A stretch of 21,198 nt of DNA from the NCBI GenBank assembly GCA_002897115.2, contig BCIH01000013.1:561843-583040 (forward strand), written 5' to 3'. The notes beneath the pieces are model-generated. The model was not told where the DNA came from and made no database searches. It worked only from the letters and a program-made list of their open reading frames with translations. Made by a program: the position numbers and the translations under genes. The DNA is from Prototheca cutis (lineage: Eukaryota > Chlorophyta > Trebouxiophyceae > Chlorellales > Chlorellaceae). How positions within the stretch are numbered: the first letter of the stretch is position 1; the number at the start of each line of letters is the position of its first letter. Shown here one piece after another: positions 10,132-19,522 of the stretch.

Positions 10132-10422
10132 TTTGCTGGTTCTATTCCGGGCACCCACTCGATAAAATTCAATTATGATCAAGCTTGTACTTTGCTTGCA
10201 TTACATCTGTGCGTGACAGCGGTGGTGTACTTGTCGGGCATGCCTCTGCAATGCATGAAATAAGCGGGGGTCGTTTGATTGGCGACGTGCGTTCTGACTG
10301 ATCCCTCGACATTTCCGCCACTGGCACCGTCCACCCCTTCAACAGGGCATGCAGAACACGCATGTCGCATTAGGGTTAATCTAGNATCTGTGAGTACTGT
10401 GATGTAAGTGGGAGTGCCGTCC
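10132..10422. promoter_or_regulatory. Divergent promoter region between tRNA-binding protein and EF-P genes
   Basis: The two start codons are separated by 291 bp and face apart, so this interval should hold both promoters. It has an AT-richer segment near 10155-10200. No TATA-like or other named element is convincing. One ambiguous base is at 10385. Confidence 0.4.
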
Positions 10423-11320
10423 ATGTTGCGAACGCTTTTGCGCATGCGGCGGTTCAGGCTGCAGGCACCGCCTGCCCTGGCCCAGTTGCTCGGCGAGCAA
10501 TCCCCAGCCGTGCTCCTCCAGGCCCGGCCAGTCACCAAGCAAGCCATTGAAGTGAGATACGGGTTGGTTGGGGAGTCTGTTTGTCGGCGTTGGTGGATTT
10601 TGGAGGTGGCAATGGAAGAGTGCGTGCAGGTGCGATGGCGGGCCTGGGGAAGCAGCCCAGGGAGAACCCAGTCGGATAGGAACATTCCAGACAGGCACCC
10701 CACACCCTCTGAGGGAACAGCTCGGAACACCCACCCATCCATACACACTCATACACGCATAAACAACTTGTACAATGCAGGTGCGGGCGGGGGCAGTGCT
10801 TGAGATTGATGGCCGGCTGATGCAGGTGATGCGGGTGGCGCACAGCAATGCCGGGCGGCAGCTGGGCGCCATTCAGATGGAGCTGCGCGACCTGGCCTCT
10901 GGCGCCAAGCACCCCGGCAAGTTTCGGCCTGCGGAGAGCGTGGAGGTTGCGCACCTGGAGAGCCGCAAGTACAGCACGCTGTACCGCGAGGGTGACCTGG
11001 TGCACGTCATGGACACCGAGAGCTTTGAGCAGATTGCCGTCGACACAGCGCTGTTTGGCGAGGGGGCTCCTTACCTCGTAGAAGGCATGGAAGTCACGCT
11101 GGCCCTGCATGATGGCCGCGTCGTCACCGCTGCCGTCCCGGCATCGGTGACCCTGGAAGTGCGGGAAGCCGCGCCCACCATGAAAGGCGAAACGGCTGCT
11201 CCTTCCTACAAGCCCGCCGTCCTGGAAAATGGCGTGCGCATCATGGTGCCGCCATTCGTCGTCGCGGGGGACCGTGTCATCGTCGACACACGCGGGAACG
11301 AGTTTCTCAAACGAGCATAA
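10423..11320 (+). CDS. Organellar elongation factor P, 222 aa
   Basis: Exons 10423..10551 and 10781..11320 join in phase 0 (GAA|GTGAGA donor, TGCAG acceptor). EF-P binds next to the P-site tRNA and relieves ribosome stalling at polyproline. Residues 1-40 (MLRTLLRMRRFRLQAPPALA...) are Arg/Leu/Ala-rich with no acidic residue before the glutamate of LGEQ, a mitochondrial-type presequence. Residues 44 onward hold the three EF-P domains: VRAGAVLEIDGRLMQV (KOW-like domain), ESRKYSTLYREGDLVHVMD with FEQIAV (OB domain), and VKG-like MKGETAAPSYKPAVLENG to VPPFVVAGDRVIVDTRGNEF (C-terminal OB). The loop HSNAGRQLG places Arg69 where bacterial EF-P has the lysine that is beta-lysylated, as in plant organellar EF-P, which read GRG there. 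The protein ends in KRA, also as in plant homologues. It is divergent from the tRNA-binding protein gene. Confidence 0.93.
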
Positions 11321-11865
11321 GTGGAAGTTGTTGTAGGGGCGTTGAGGTGGATTGCAGCTGCAATTTTTGGGCTGCCCACATCCGCCCAGCACCAGATTTC
11401 AAAAAAGCATGCGTGCTGTTCGCACGTAACAATCTTCTTTCCCTCTTTCTCTGTCACCCCCTTCCTCACCAACCCCGAGCACACTCTCTCCATTGCGCGA
11501 AGAGCATACGGTCACAGTCAAGCGCCAAAGCCAGGCACACAGTGCCGGTCGTCAAGGAAGGGAGGTCGGGGTCAAAAGGCGGGCGACCCACGTCAAGCGG
11601 GAAACAGGCGCATGATGGGTCTGCCCGTGTTTGCAGAACCGTCAGCAAAACGTGTTTTCAACGTGTTGGCGCAGCTGCATGCTGCGCTGGAATGACTCCA
11701 TCATTTCTTTCTTTCTTTCTTTCTTATTGAAGGATTATGGCAGCGGGAGAAGATTTGGATTGGGCCGTCGACGTGCCGTCGTTGCCACCGTCCGTGCAAC
11801 ACCGCTCGATCCGGCACCACGCCCATCCGCCGTGCTCCCTCGTCGTCAGCGCACAAGCCCATACG
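11321..11865. other. Convergent intergenic region (3' UTRs) with TTTC repeat
   Basis: This 545-bp gap lies between the EF-P stop codon and the stop codon of the unrecognised minus-strand gene. It should contain both 3' UTRs. A short TTTC tetranucleotide tract is at 11704-11724. No convincing gene or RNA was seen. Confidence 0.35.
11704..11724 (+). repeat. TTTC tetranucleotide microsatellite
   Basis: About five consecutive copies of TTTC lie in the intergenic region between two convergent genes. It is a simple-sequence repeat with no evident function. Confidence 0.8.
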
Positions 11866-12251
11866 TCATCTCCGCCGGCCCTCCTCTTCCACCTCCTGCT
11901 CCTCCCGGTACCGCGCGAGGGCAGCATCGATGACGGTGCGCTGGATGCAGACGGTTGGGTAGCTGACCATGTTGAACACCAGCTCCGCGTCCCCCAGATC
12001 CAGTGCATTCGACTGGAACTCTGCCATGGTGACCATGAGGTCGGCCGCTGGGTCGGGCGGCGCATGCAAGTCCCGGCTGGCCACGCTCCGTTCCCAGCCA
12101 TCGGCCGTCACCAGCGCCAACCGAAAGTGCGTGCCCCCCAGCGCGCTCGGCACGCTCACAAATTCCTCCAGTGGTGTGCACATGTAGTACTCGGGCGACG
12201 TCAAGAAATCCGGCAGCGAACTGCCCTCATACGCATGCCGGATCAGCCGAC

Positions 12252-12307
<56 letters not shown>

Positions 12308-13112
12308 GCTGTCTTTTCTTGGGGGGAGGGGATGCCAGCAATGAGAATAGCAGCACTGCGAAAATCTGCTGCCCGCGCACATAATACATCCATGCCCAAC
12401 GAGTGGTCCAGGCTGAGCCAACCACCTCAAATCAACCAGTCAACCACAGTGCCAACCTGAACATGCCCTGGAGCTCTTCGATGGACGAGATGAGGCGCAG
12501 CGGCAGGCGGGTGACCTTCCCCTGCCCGCACAACGTCGTCCAGCGCACGTACAGGCACAGGCTCCAGCCGGGCACGCTGGATCGCCGCTGCTGCATGGGA
12601 CGTGAGGAAGGAAAGTCAATTCTGGATCAGCTGTGGACCGCCCGTGACGCCTCGTCGTGTGCCCAGGACTCGCCGGGACCCAGCCGCAATACAGTCCAAC
12701 TCCAGGTTGCCTACCTTTCTGCGTGCTGCCGGTTCCTCCACCTCCAGGCCATGCTGCTGCTGTGACAGGCGTCGCTTGCGATACCTGGTCGTTGGGCCCT
12801 CGAAGGGCAGCAGGCCCGGGCCAGCCTTGTGGGTCAAGGCCTCCTCCATGGACCGGACCAGCCACGACAAACGAGTACCGACTCGAAACTCACTGCCTCC
12901 CCTCCATTCGTCTGCAGCAGGTGTCAACCAGTGTGGCATGGTCACACAGACGCAGCATGTCGCGAGGCATGGACCCTGCGACCAGCGCCAGGGCCCCGCA
13001 GGCCCGGGGCGTCCAGAGCGCTCCCCCGTGCACCGGGGGCCACACGGGGTTCGCTGCCGTGCTCGCGCGGTCGGCAAACGTGTCCCACAACAGTCTCACA
13101 AAAGCAACGGGA
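11866..13112 (-). CDS. Unrecognised protein; four predicted exons, 5' end unresolved
   Basis: Exons complement(12894..13112), complement(12715..12784), complement(12457..12590) and complement(11866..12250) are linked by phase-compatible introns (phases 2, 0, 2). The last two are the most secure: ...RLPLRLISSIEELQGMFS joins RLIRHAYEGSSLPDFLTSPEYYM..., ending in an acidic then basic tail (REEQEVEEEGRRR). Upstream lies a basic stretch (QYRKRRLSQQQ, EEPAARRKQRRSS) that could be a nuclear localisation signal. The first listed exon (WDTFADRASTAANPVW, GALWTPRACGALALV, MPRDMLRLC) has strongly GC-rich third positions. A simpler alternative begins at ATG 12849 and gives 217 aa from three exons. Further exons may lie between 13113 and 13505, where frame-compatible segments occur but no start is secure. 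No domain was recognised. Intron 12251..12456 carries a (GT)25 tract at its acceptor. Confidence 0.6.
12257..12306 (+). repeat. (GT)25 dinucleotide microsatellite
   Basis: Fifty bases of uninterrupted GT lie inside an intron of the minus-strand gene. In the sense direction it is a (CA)25 tract reaching to about 4 nt from the ACAG acceptor at 12251-12254. It replaces the usual polypyrimidine tract. Confidence 0.97.
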
Positions 13113-13564
13113 CTCGCGTTCCATACGCAGACTGGCACCCGCTCAGCCACGGGCTTTGGCCCGGTACAGCCCCGGCTCACCTGACACGCGTAGTTGCGGC
13201 CTACCACAGCGTCAAGCCACCGCCAATCCTCTCGTGCGGCACGGGCCCCCACAGTCTCTCGACCACTCCACTACAAAAACAACGTCCTCAGGACACTAAA
13301 AGCGAGTAAACCTGACCACCAAGGCGACAAGGTTGTGGGCGCGGCACTCGGGCTGCCCCTGCGTGGCCTTCTGGCCTGCCCCAGCGCCTTCGGTGCACAC
13401 GGAGTCCGAATGCACAAGTCGCGGAGCCCCCCTCCCGACCGCCGGGAGCGAGCCTGACCTGGCAACAGCACTACGTAATGACACCATCCGCCGACACCCA
13501 TGCAAAACCACCTTTTTATATTCCAGAGCAGTTCGGTTATGTTTTTTATGCTGGGAGCGCTGCG
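13113..13564. promoter_or_regulatory. Region between unrecognised gene (-) and PEX3 (+)
   Basis: This 452-bp stretch should hold the PEX3 promoter. It probably also holds the missing 5' exon or exons of the minus-strand gene. A strong minus-strand acceptor-like site (GTTGTTTTTGTAG, about 13269-13281) and a minus-strand frame starting MVSLRSAVARSG near 13488 suggest coding, but the joins are not decisive. Confidence 0.3.
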
Positions 13565-13999
13565 ATGATGGACAAGTGGAGCAGGTACGCGTGAGTTTGC
13601 CCGTGTCGGGTGGTCTCGAGCCCTGGGGCCAGAGCTTGGGCGGTATGCGCCGCACCTCTGGGCGCCTTTCAGCGTGCTGATGACCTTGATCTTTGCATTG
13701 ATTTGTTCAGGACAAAGAAATGGGCCATAGGCCTTGCAGCGGCGGGCGTAGGGGCCTCGACGGTGTGGTATTGGTATCGGCAAAAGGCCCAGGCCCCGCC
13801 CGAGGAAGACGAGGCCAGCACCTCTGGCCGCCCAGACCTCGAGGATCTGATGCTCTTTGATCCAAAAGGTCTTGCAGACACGCGCCGGCAGGTGTGCTTT
13901 GCTTTTGCATGGGAGCGTGTTTGTTTTGGTGGGTAGTGAAGGGCGGGCACTGCCACTGGCTTGCAAGTCTTTGCGCACCTCCAGGCACATGCGCGCGCG

Positions 14000-14082
<83 letters not shown>

Positions 14083-15348
14083 AGAGGGACCTCGCAAACT
14101 CAACACACGCACTAAAAACACTCCGCAGGACGTGGGCGCGCATCTCGCGCACCATTTCGAGAGCGTGCAGGACATTGTGGATGTGACGACGATGCCGAGC
14201 TTGCTGCCGGCGCTGGGCGCCGCGGTGGCGAGGTGCACGGGCGTCGTGTCCCTGCTGGACACCCTGCGCGGCGGCGGTGGGAGCGCACTGCCAGCGGCGA
14301 CGAAACTGGCGACGTGGGAGGAGCTGAAATGCGCGGCGCTGGCTCAGCTAGCACTGACCGCACACCTGCTCCCGCTGCTGGCGCTGACGGTGCGGTGCCA
14401 GCTCAGCGTGCTCGGGCGGTACCTGTACCTCGAGTCGGCGCTGGAGGAGGGGGGCCGGGGCCCGGGACCCCGGTTGTCCACGCCCTCTCAGGAACGCTTC
14501 CTGTCGTTTGCCGATCACCTGGCCCGCGAGGGCCACGCGGCACTGGCCCCCGCCGCGGCACGAGCCGCCGTGGCCGCCATGGCCGACCGGCCGCTGCATG
14601 CCGCGCTGGATGCGCCGGCCCTGCTCCGGGTGTTGTCTGCCGCCCTGGAGCGTCTGGCGCAGGAGACTGCCCTCGCAGGACGTACGTGGAATGGGTGGTG
14701 TGAATGGCGGCGGGGGGCTTGGTCTTAGGGTGTGAGTTCTGCATGTGCCGAGGCAACTGACGCGTCCCCTTGTTCACGCCTGTTTCCCAGCGGCGGCGTG
14801 GGAAGCCATGGCCCTGCCCTCTCCTGCGGCGGCTTCGGCGGCGCTGGCCCTCGCAGCGCCTGATGACCGGGCGCTGATGCCTGGTGCTGAGGGCCTGCTG
14901 GTGGACGTGGGGACCGTGGAAGCCATGCTCGGCGAAGTCCGTACCACGCTCCGCAGTCCCCGCTTCGAGAACTGCCTCAAGGTGTGTGCTGTATGGGGGG
15001 GCACTGGAGCCCCGGGGACCTCTTGCTGGGCGCATCCACCGAGGACCATCCATCGATCAGCACGACCATGAAACTGTTCCGATTTTAAGATAGCAACCAT
15101 CAAGCGCGTGCTACCCACCCGAATGCGCACAGGAATGCACGGCGGCTGCTGCAGCGCAGTTGGCGACGGCGCTGTCGTCGCGAGTTGGCACGGCCTCGCT
15201 GCCCATGGCCAAGGTGGTTCCCATCATGGTTGCCGTGAACGACGAGGCATACGGCCCCGTTGCGGGGCTGGCCCCGCACTTGGCCAGCCTGCCGGCCGTC
15301 AAACATCTGGCTGCCGCAGTGTACGCCTGCTGCCCAGGCGAGACATGA
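13565..15348 (+). CDS. PEX3: Peroxisomal biogenesis factor 3 (peroxin 3), 386 aa
   Basis: Exons 13565..13584, 13711..13891, 14129..14681, 14791..14981 and 15133..15348 join in phases 2, 0, 1 and 0 and end at TGA. PEX3 is the peroxisomal membrane anchor that docks PEX19 with its membrane-protein cargo. The N-terminus MMDKWSRTKKWAIGLAAAGVGASTVWYWYRQK shows the family's basic residues followed by one membrane span (about residues 11-29). HLAHHFESVQDIVDVTTMPSLLPAL is the diagnostic PEX3 motif. WEELKCAAL and a later LPMAKVVPIM near the C-terminus also fit. The length is close to plant PEX3 (about 370 aa). A second ATG (13568) immediately follows the first. The first exon is only 20 nt. Intron 2 (13892..14128) contains an 82-nt poly(C) run. 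Confidence 0.93.
14000..14081 (+). repeat. Poly(C) run, 82 nt, in PEX3 intron 2
   Basis: An unbroken run of 82 C, preceded by an alternating GCGCGCGC stretch, lies in PEX3 intron 2. It ends 47 nt before the exon 3 acceptor. The opposite strand is poly(G), with quadruplex potential. The true length may differ, since such runs are hard to sequence. Translating through it yields a false polyproline frame. Confidence 0.9.
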
Positions 15349-16836
15349 ANCCGGGGATGAAGATGGTTGGGGAGCGAGGGCGCTATTTTCAGTCCCGGCC
15401 GAGCGGCCGCAAAGCACAAAAGGTCTCTCACGCACTGGATCGTTATGTAAACAAGCGCACGCNGCCATTCAAGGCTTACTTGCTCCACAGTCCGCCCAAT
15501 GGCATGCAANGAAGAGCAGAGGCACAGGTTCTTCCCTCGAGGATCGGTGTGTGCAGATGCAGGTTCNCTTGAGGCACCTCCCCCCCGCTTTTTCTAGCGT
15601 CTCACAAGCAAGTTGTGCCACGGTTCNTGACGGGGTCGTTGATGGCCACGCCAAACAAGATCATCGTAAATGGGGCCCTGGCCTGTACCCCATCGAGTCA
15701 AGGCCGGCACCGATCCTCCTGGTNGTGTTGTCGGGCAATGGCATGGAGAAATGCCGTGGAAACATCGGCATAACCATTTCAGCACGCTGCTCTCTCGCTC
15801 TACTGATCTGTCTCGGTCTGTTCAACTTTTTGCCAAGTTGCAAGGTTTCTGGGGCCGCTTTACGCCGGGTCCGGCGTACACTGCGCACAAAAATCGTGTA
15901 CGATGGCCAGCTGTTGGGACCACCGCCATCACGCAGGCTCCATTTGCAATGCGANCAGATCAAGCGCCTGGACAGGGCCGGTACAGAATTGGGACTCGAT
16001 TTTAATGGCCAGAGTCGACTTCAGGCAGGTACCCCAAGTCCGTAGCCGGCAAGCCGGCAGGATCTTGGGTAGGTTCCCGGGGCAACCCCAGCACAGCCTC
16101 TGAGACGGGATGCTCGCCNCCAGCGCCGTGCCCACACATCAAGTCGTTCCACGGTGATTGGAATGTTCGATTGGATCCCGCGGGGCCTTGGCCGGGCACG
16201 TGGTTTGCCGGTCCCCCCCCTTCAAAAATGGCAACCCCATTTTCATCTCCGTGATCGGGACCCTGTCCATTAAGAAAGAAGGAATCCAACACGCTGACAG
16301 CTGCGCCGTGCACCTAAACCTGTGTCAGTCAGCATAGGATGCATCATTTACCCATTTCTCGGGGCATTGAGGCCCTACCATCCACATANTACATTTTCAA
16401 GTGCAGTAACCCGGCGCGGGCCTTGTACATTTGTATATCACAAAACCCTAGGTGCGAGGGGAGGTCGGTCGTACTGCGGCAGCCGCNTGNGCTGCGGCTG
16501 GCCAGGGCCTGCTGATAGCCGGTGCAAACGCTTTTCTTGCGCTTCGTTTATTAATTGGTTGCGCCGCCTGTTCTTGCTATTGCATCGTGTTGAAGTAATC
16601 AACAACCCTAGGCGGACGGCGCCGGGGGAGGGTTTCGTAATCCACGTGCTTGTCTGAGGGGGCCGAGGGCAGTCTTGTTTGCCCGGGATCCCCAAGGGTG
16701 GCAGGGTTTTGCGAACACATTTCCGATTATTTTTAACTGNGTATTGATTTCTTGGTCGGGAGCACAGTACCGACCCCCTCCCAAACTCGACCCCACCCTC
16801 GCAGCCGGCCAGCTCCCCGAGCAGCTGAGACTCNCC
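15349..16836. other. 1.5-kb intergenic region between PEX3 and ammonium transporter; no secure gene
   Basis: This holds the PEX3 3' UTR and the ammonium transporter promoter. Many single N bases occur (for example 15350, 15463, 15510, 15567, 15627, 15955, 16119, 16388). Several short stretches look protein-like, notably a plus-strand frame at 16158..16337 containing NPIFISVIGTLSIKKEG and a minus-strand frame near 15610-15700 containing FTMILFGVAINDP. Neither connects to other exons convincingly, and I call no gene. Confidence 0.4.
15446..15450 (+). terminator. Possible TGTAA polyadenylation signal for PEX3
   Basis: TGTAA, the polyadenylation signal characteristic of green algae, occurs 98 nt after the PEX3 stop codon. 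A five-base match is weak evidence on its own, but its position in the expected 3' UTR is sensible. Confidence 0.35.
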
Positions 16837-18730
16837 ATGGCTGCGGCGGACCTGAACGCCGCGTACCAGGCGCTGTCCGATGGTATCACTGGATTCCCGG
16901 ACAACCCGGTGAACGTCGGCGCCATGCTGGGCGCGTCTGACATCAACGCCGGCTGGACCTTGCTCTCCGGTTACCTGGTATGTCGTGTTCAAGGGTGGGG
17001 CCCTTGNCGNGGCTGAATCAGCTGAGGGTTGCCCGCTCACGCGACTGCATTTGGAGCTCCTTGGGTGGATGTGTTGCCATCGAAGGCTCATTCTGAGGAT
17101 CCCACTGTCTGCATGACGTGATCTCACACAATCCAAGCCAAGACAGCTTCNGGGCTGTCCTGCGACAAACAGCCGACGCGCTTCGCTTCCCACCCAACCT
17201 CCATCACCAATGTCCAACCTCACACCTGCCCTCAATTTGTTCCCAACCACAATACAGGTGTTCTTCATGCAAGTTGGTTTTGCCATGCTGTGCGCCGGCG
17301 CTGTTCGCGCCAAGAATGCCAAGAACATCATCCTGCTGAACCTGCTGGATGCGTGCTTTGGCTCGATCGCGTGGTACATCACCGGCTTTGCCTTTGCCTT
17401 TGGCGACCCCAGCGCCAACGACGATGGCACCTACACNTTTGGCAAGTCGCAGGCCTTTATTGGCAACCGCTACTTTGTGCAAAACACGCTGGCCCGTACG
17501 TCGTACGTCACCTGGTTCTTCCAGTTCACCTTTGCCGCCACGGCCGCGACCATCGTGTCTGGTGCAGTGGCCGAGCGCTGCCGCTTTGAGGCCTACATGA
17601 TGTACGAGTTCATGCTGGTCATGTTTGTCTACCCCGTCGTCGCGCACTGGGAGTGGTCTCCCTTTGGCTGGGCCTCTGCCCTGCGCACCCCTGAAACTTC
17701 CAAGTCCTCGTACGTCCTGCTGGCCGGCTCGGGCGTCTACGACTTCGCCGGCGATGGCGCNGTGCACATGGTCGGCGGTGTGGCTTCCCTGGCTGGCGCG
17801 TGGATCCTGGGTCCCCGCCTGGGCCGCTTTGATGCGGACGGCAAGCCCGTGCCCATGCCAGGTCACAACGCATCGCTCAACGTGCTCGGCGTCTTCTTCC
17901 TGTGGTTTGGCTGGTACGGGTTCAACCCCGGGTCGACGAACGCGNTCGTGTCGGCCAACACCCCCGGCTACTCGTCGATCGCAGCAGCTGTGGCGGTCAA
18001 CACCACCATTGGCGCGGCGGCTGGCGCCGTTTCCACGCTCTTCACGGTCATGCTGCACACCTATGTGTCGACCCGCGTCGTCGTNTGGGACCTGGTGATT
18101 GCCGGCAACGGNGCGCTGGCTGGTCTGGTTGCCATCACAGGCCCGTGCGCGTANGTACAGACGTGGTCTGCCCTCATCATCGGCCTGATCTCTGGGCCCG
18201 TCATGTANGNGGCCAGCGTGGTCANCCTGCACGTGCTCAAGATCGANGACCCCCTGGACGCAATTGCGGTGCACGCCGGCGCGGGCGTGTGGGGTCTGCT
18301 GGGGAGNGCCGCGTTTGCCNCACCCGACATGGTCTCGGCCGTGTACGGCCCCAACCCCGTGACGGGCGAGCAGCGCGCGTACGGTTTCATCATGGGCGGC
18401 TCTGGCCGCGTGTTGGCGGCACACCTGGCCTTCATCTGCGCGGTGTGGGGCTGGGTGCTGGCCATCATGACNCCGTTCTTCNTCATCATCAAGCGGCTGG
18501 GCCTGTTCCGNGTGCCTCCCGAGTGGGAGGTCCAGGGTCTGGACGTGTCGCTGCATGCGGGTACTGCCTACCCCCACGAGCCTGCGGGCAAGGGCGCCGA
18601 CGGCAACGGCCGTGTGCACGGCAACCCCCTGGCCGGCGCCGAGGACCTGGATGCCCGCATCGAGGCTGCCCTGGCCCGCATGGCTGCCAAGAACGGCGCT
18701 CCCGCTGTTGTTGCTGACAAGGAGGCCTAG
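16837..18730 (+). CDS. AMT1-type ammonium transporter, 537 aa
   Basis: Exons 16837..16977 and 17258..18730 join in phase 0 (CTG|GTATGT donor, AATACAG acceptor) and end in TAG. It is an AMT/Rh-family plasma-membrane channel for ammonium uptake. The sequence shows an extracellular N-terminus and about eleven membrane spans. The family signature is [17 protein letters not shown], with the first pore histidine. The second pore histidine is in [40 protein letters not shown] and [13 protein letters not shown] are further AMT1 blocks. The cytosolic tail begins [24 protein letters not shown], equivalent to the plant trans-activation region. It continues about 50 residues into an Ala-rich, charged end ([15 protein letters not shown]). 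Fifteen N bases fall in exon 2, two of them in TAN codons that must be Tyr for the frame to stay open. The start ATG at 16837 is the only upstream Met fitting the AMT N-terminus. Confidence 0.96.
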
Positions 18731-19160
18731 AGTGGTCGGTTGGCTTGGCCTCCCATTCATGATGGCGTCCGGCCGTCTGGTCTAGACTGAGGACGAGGAC
18801 GGTAGGGGTGGTACAAGGGCGCCGGTGCCCCACAGGCCCCATGGAACCCCCCTCCCTTGCCCATCCCTGCCGGTCAACGACCTCTTCCAAGGAAAACAGA
18901 AATATTGCTCCCTACCTACGTGTTCGACTCACCATCAAGGAAGAAGATGCGGCTCACCCCGCTGCGAGCGGTCATGTCACCCTTACCATCGCGCGAACAA
19001 CTAGTTTGTTGCTCCTTTTTTATTATGCTCTGCCAAGCAAGCCCGCCTGTGCCCCCAGCGTTGATTGTATGTCGATGCTTTAGTAGGCTACCCCCTCGCA
19101 GAGCCTGCGCTCTGCTACGCGGGGGAACAAAGGGCGGGAAAATTGGTGGTGTTGTGCCTC

Positions 19161-19224
<64 letters not shown>

Positions 19225-19522
19225 TGCACTGTCAACTCAACACACTTGAATTCTGTAACGCCGCGGATAGGCCCGCTTCCGAGTGTCTGGTGGGAGACAG
19301 CACGCTCCGACCAAGGTCTCTTCATCTGTCCTGGTGTGAATGGGATGTGGACGCCAATCCATCGCTGGCCAAGCTGCAAATGTCGCTTGCGATCGAATCA
19401 ATCGACACGGTTCTACAGTGACAAGATGGTGGTCCCTTGTGACTCTGATTTCTTGTGGTTGCAGTCGGGAGCAAAAAAAAGGTGGGGCAAGCGACAGGGG
19501 GACTGCTCGGCCTCGGCGGGGC
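18731..19522. other. Convergent intergenic region (3' UTRs) with 63-nt poly(C)
   Basis: This 792-bp gap lies between the ammonium transporter and 14-3-3 stop codons. It contains a 63-nt poly(C) run and no gene that I can support. TGTAA occurs at 19254-19258, beyond the C run and rather far from the transporter stop codon to be its polyadenylation signal. Confidence 0.4.
19162..19224 (+). repeat. Poly(C) run, 63 nt, intergenic
   Basis: A pure run of 63 C lies between two convergent genes. Unlike the two intronic runs, it cannot act in splicing of an identified gene. Confidence 0.9.

Noticed and set aside
13961..14728. Frame giving a polyproline protein joined to PEX3
   Set aside because: The proline run is translation of the intronic poly(C). 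The real coding part is PEX3 exon 3 starting at 14129 after a CGCAG acceptor.
15260..16045. 261-codon plus-strand frame running past the PEX3 stop
   Set aside because: It is out of frame with PEX3 exon 5, crosses several N bases and shows no recognisable protein character.
18152..18210. Possible stop codons (TAN) in the ammonium transporter suggesting a pseudogene
   Set aside because: The N bases can be T or C, giving Tyr. The frame is otherwise intact with conserved motifs on both sides, so a pseudogene is unnecessary.
17204..18760. 518-codon antisense frame across the ammonium transporter
   Set aside because: It is a shadow frame of a well-conserved gene. The sense protein has clear AMT signatures and the antisense one has none.
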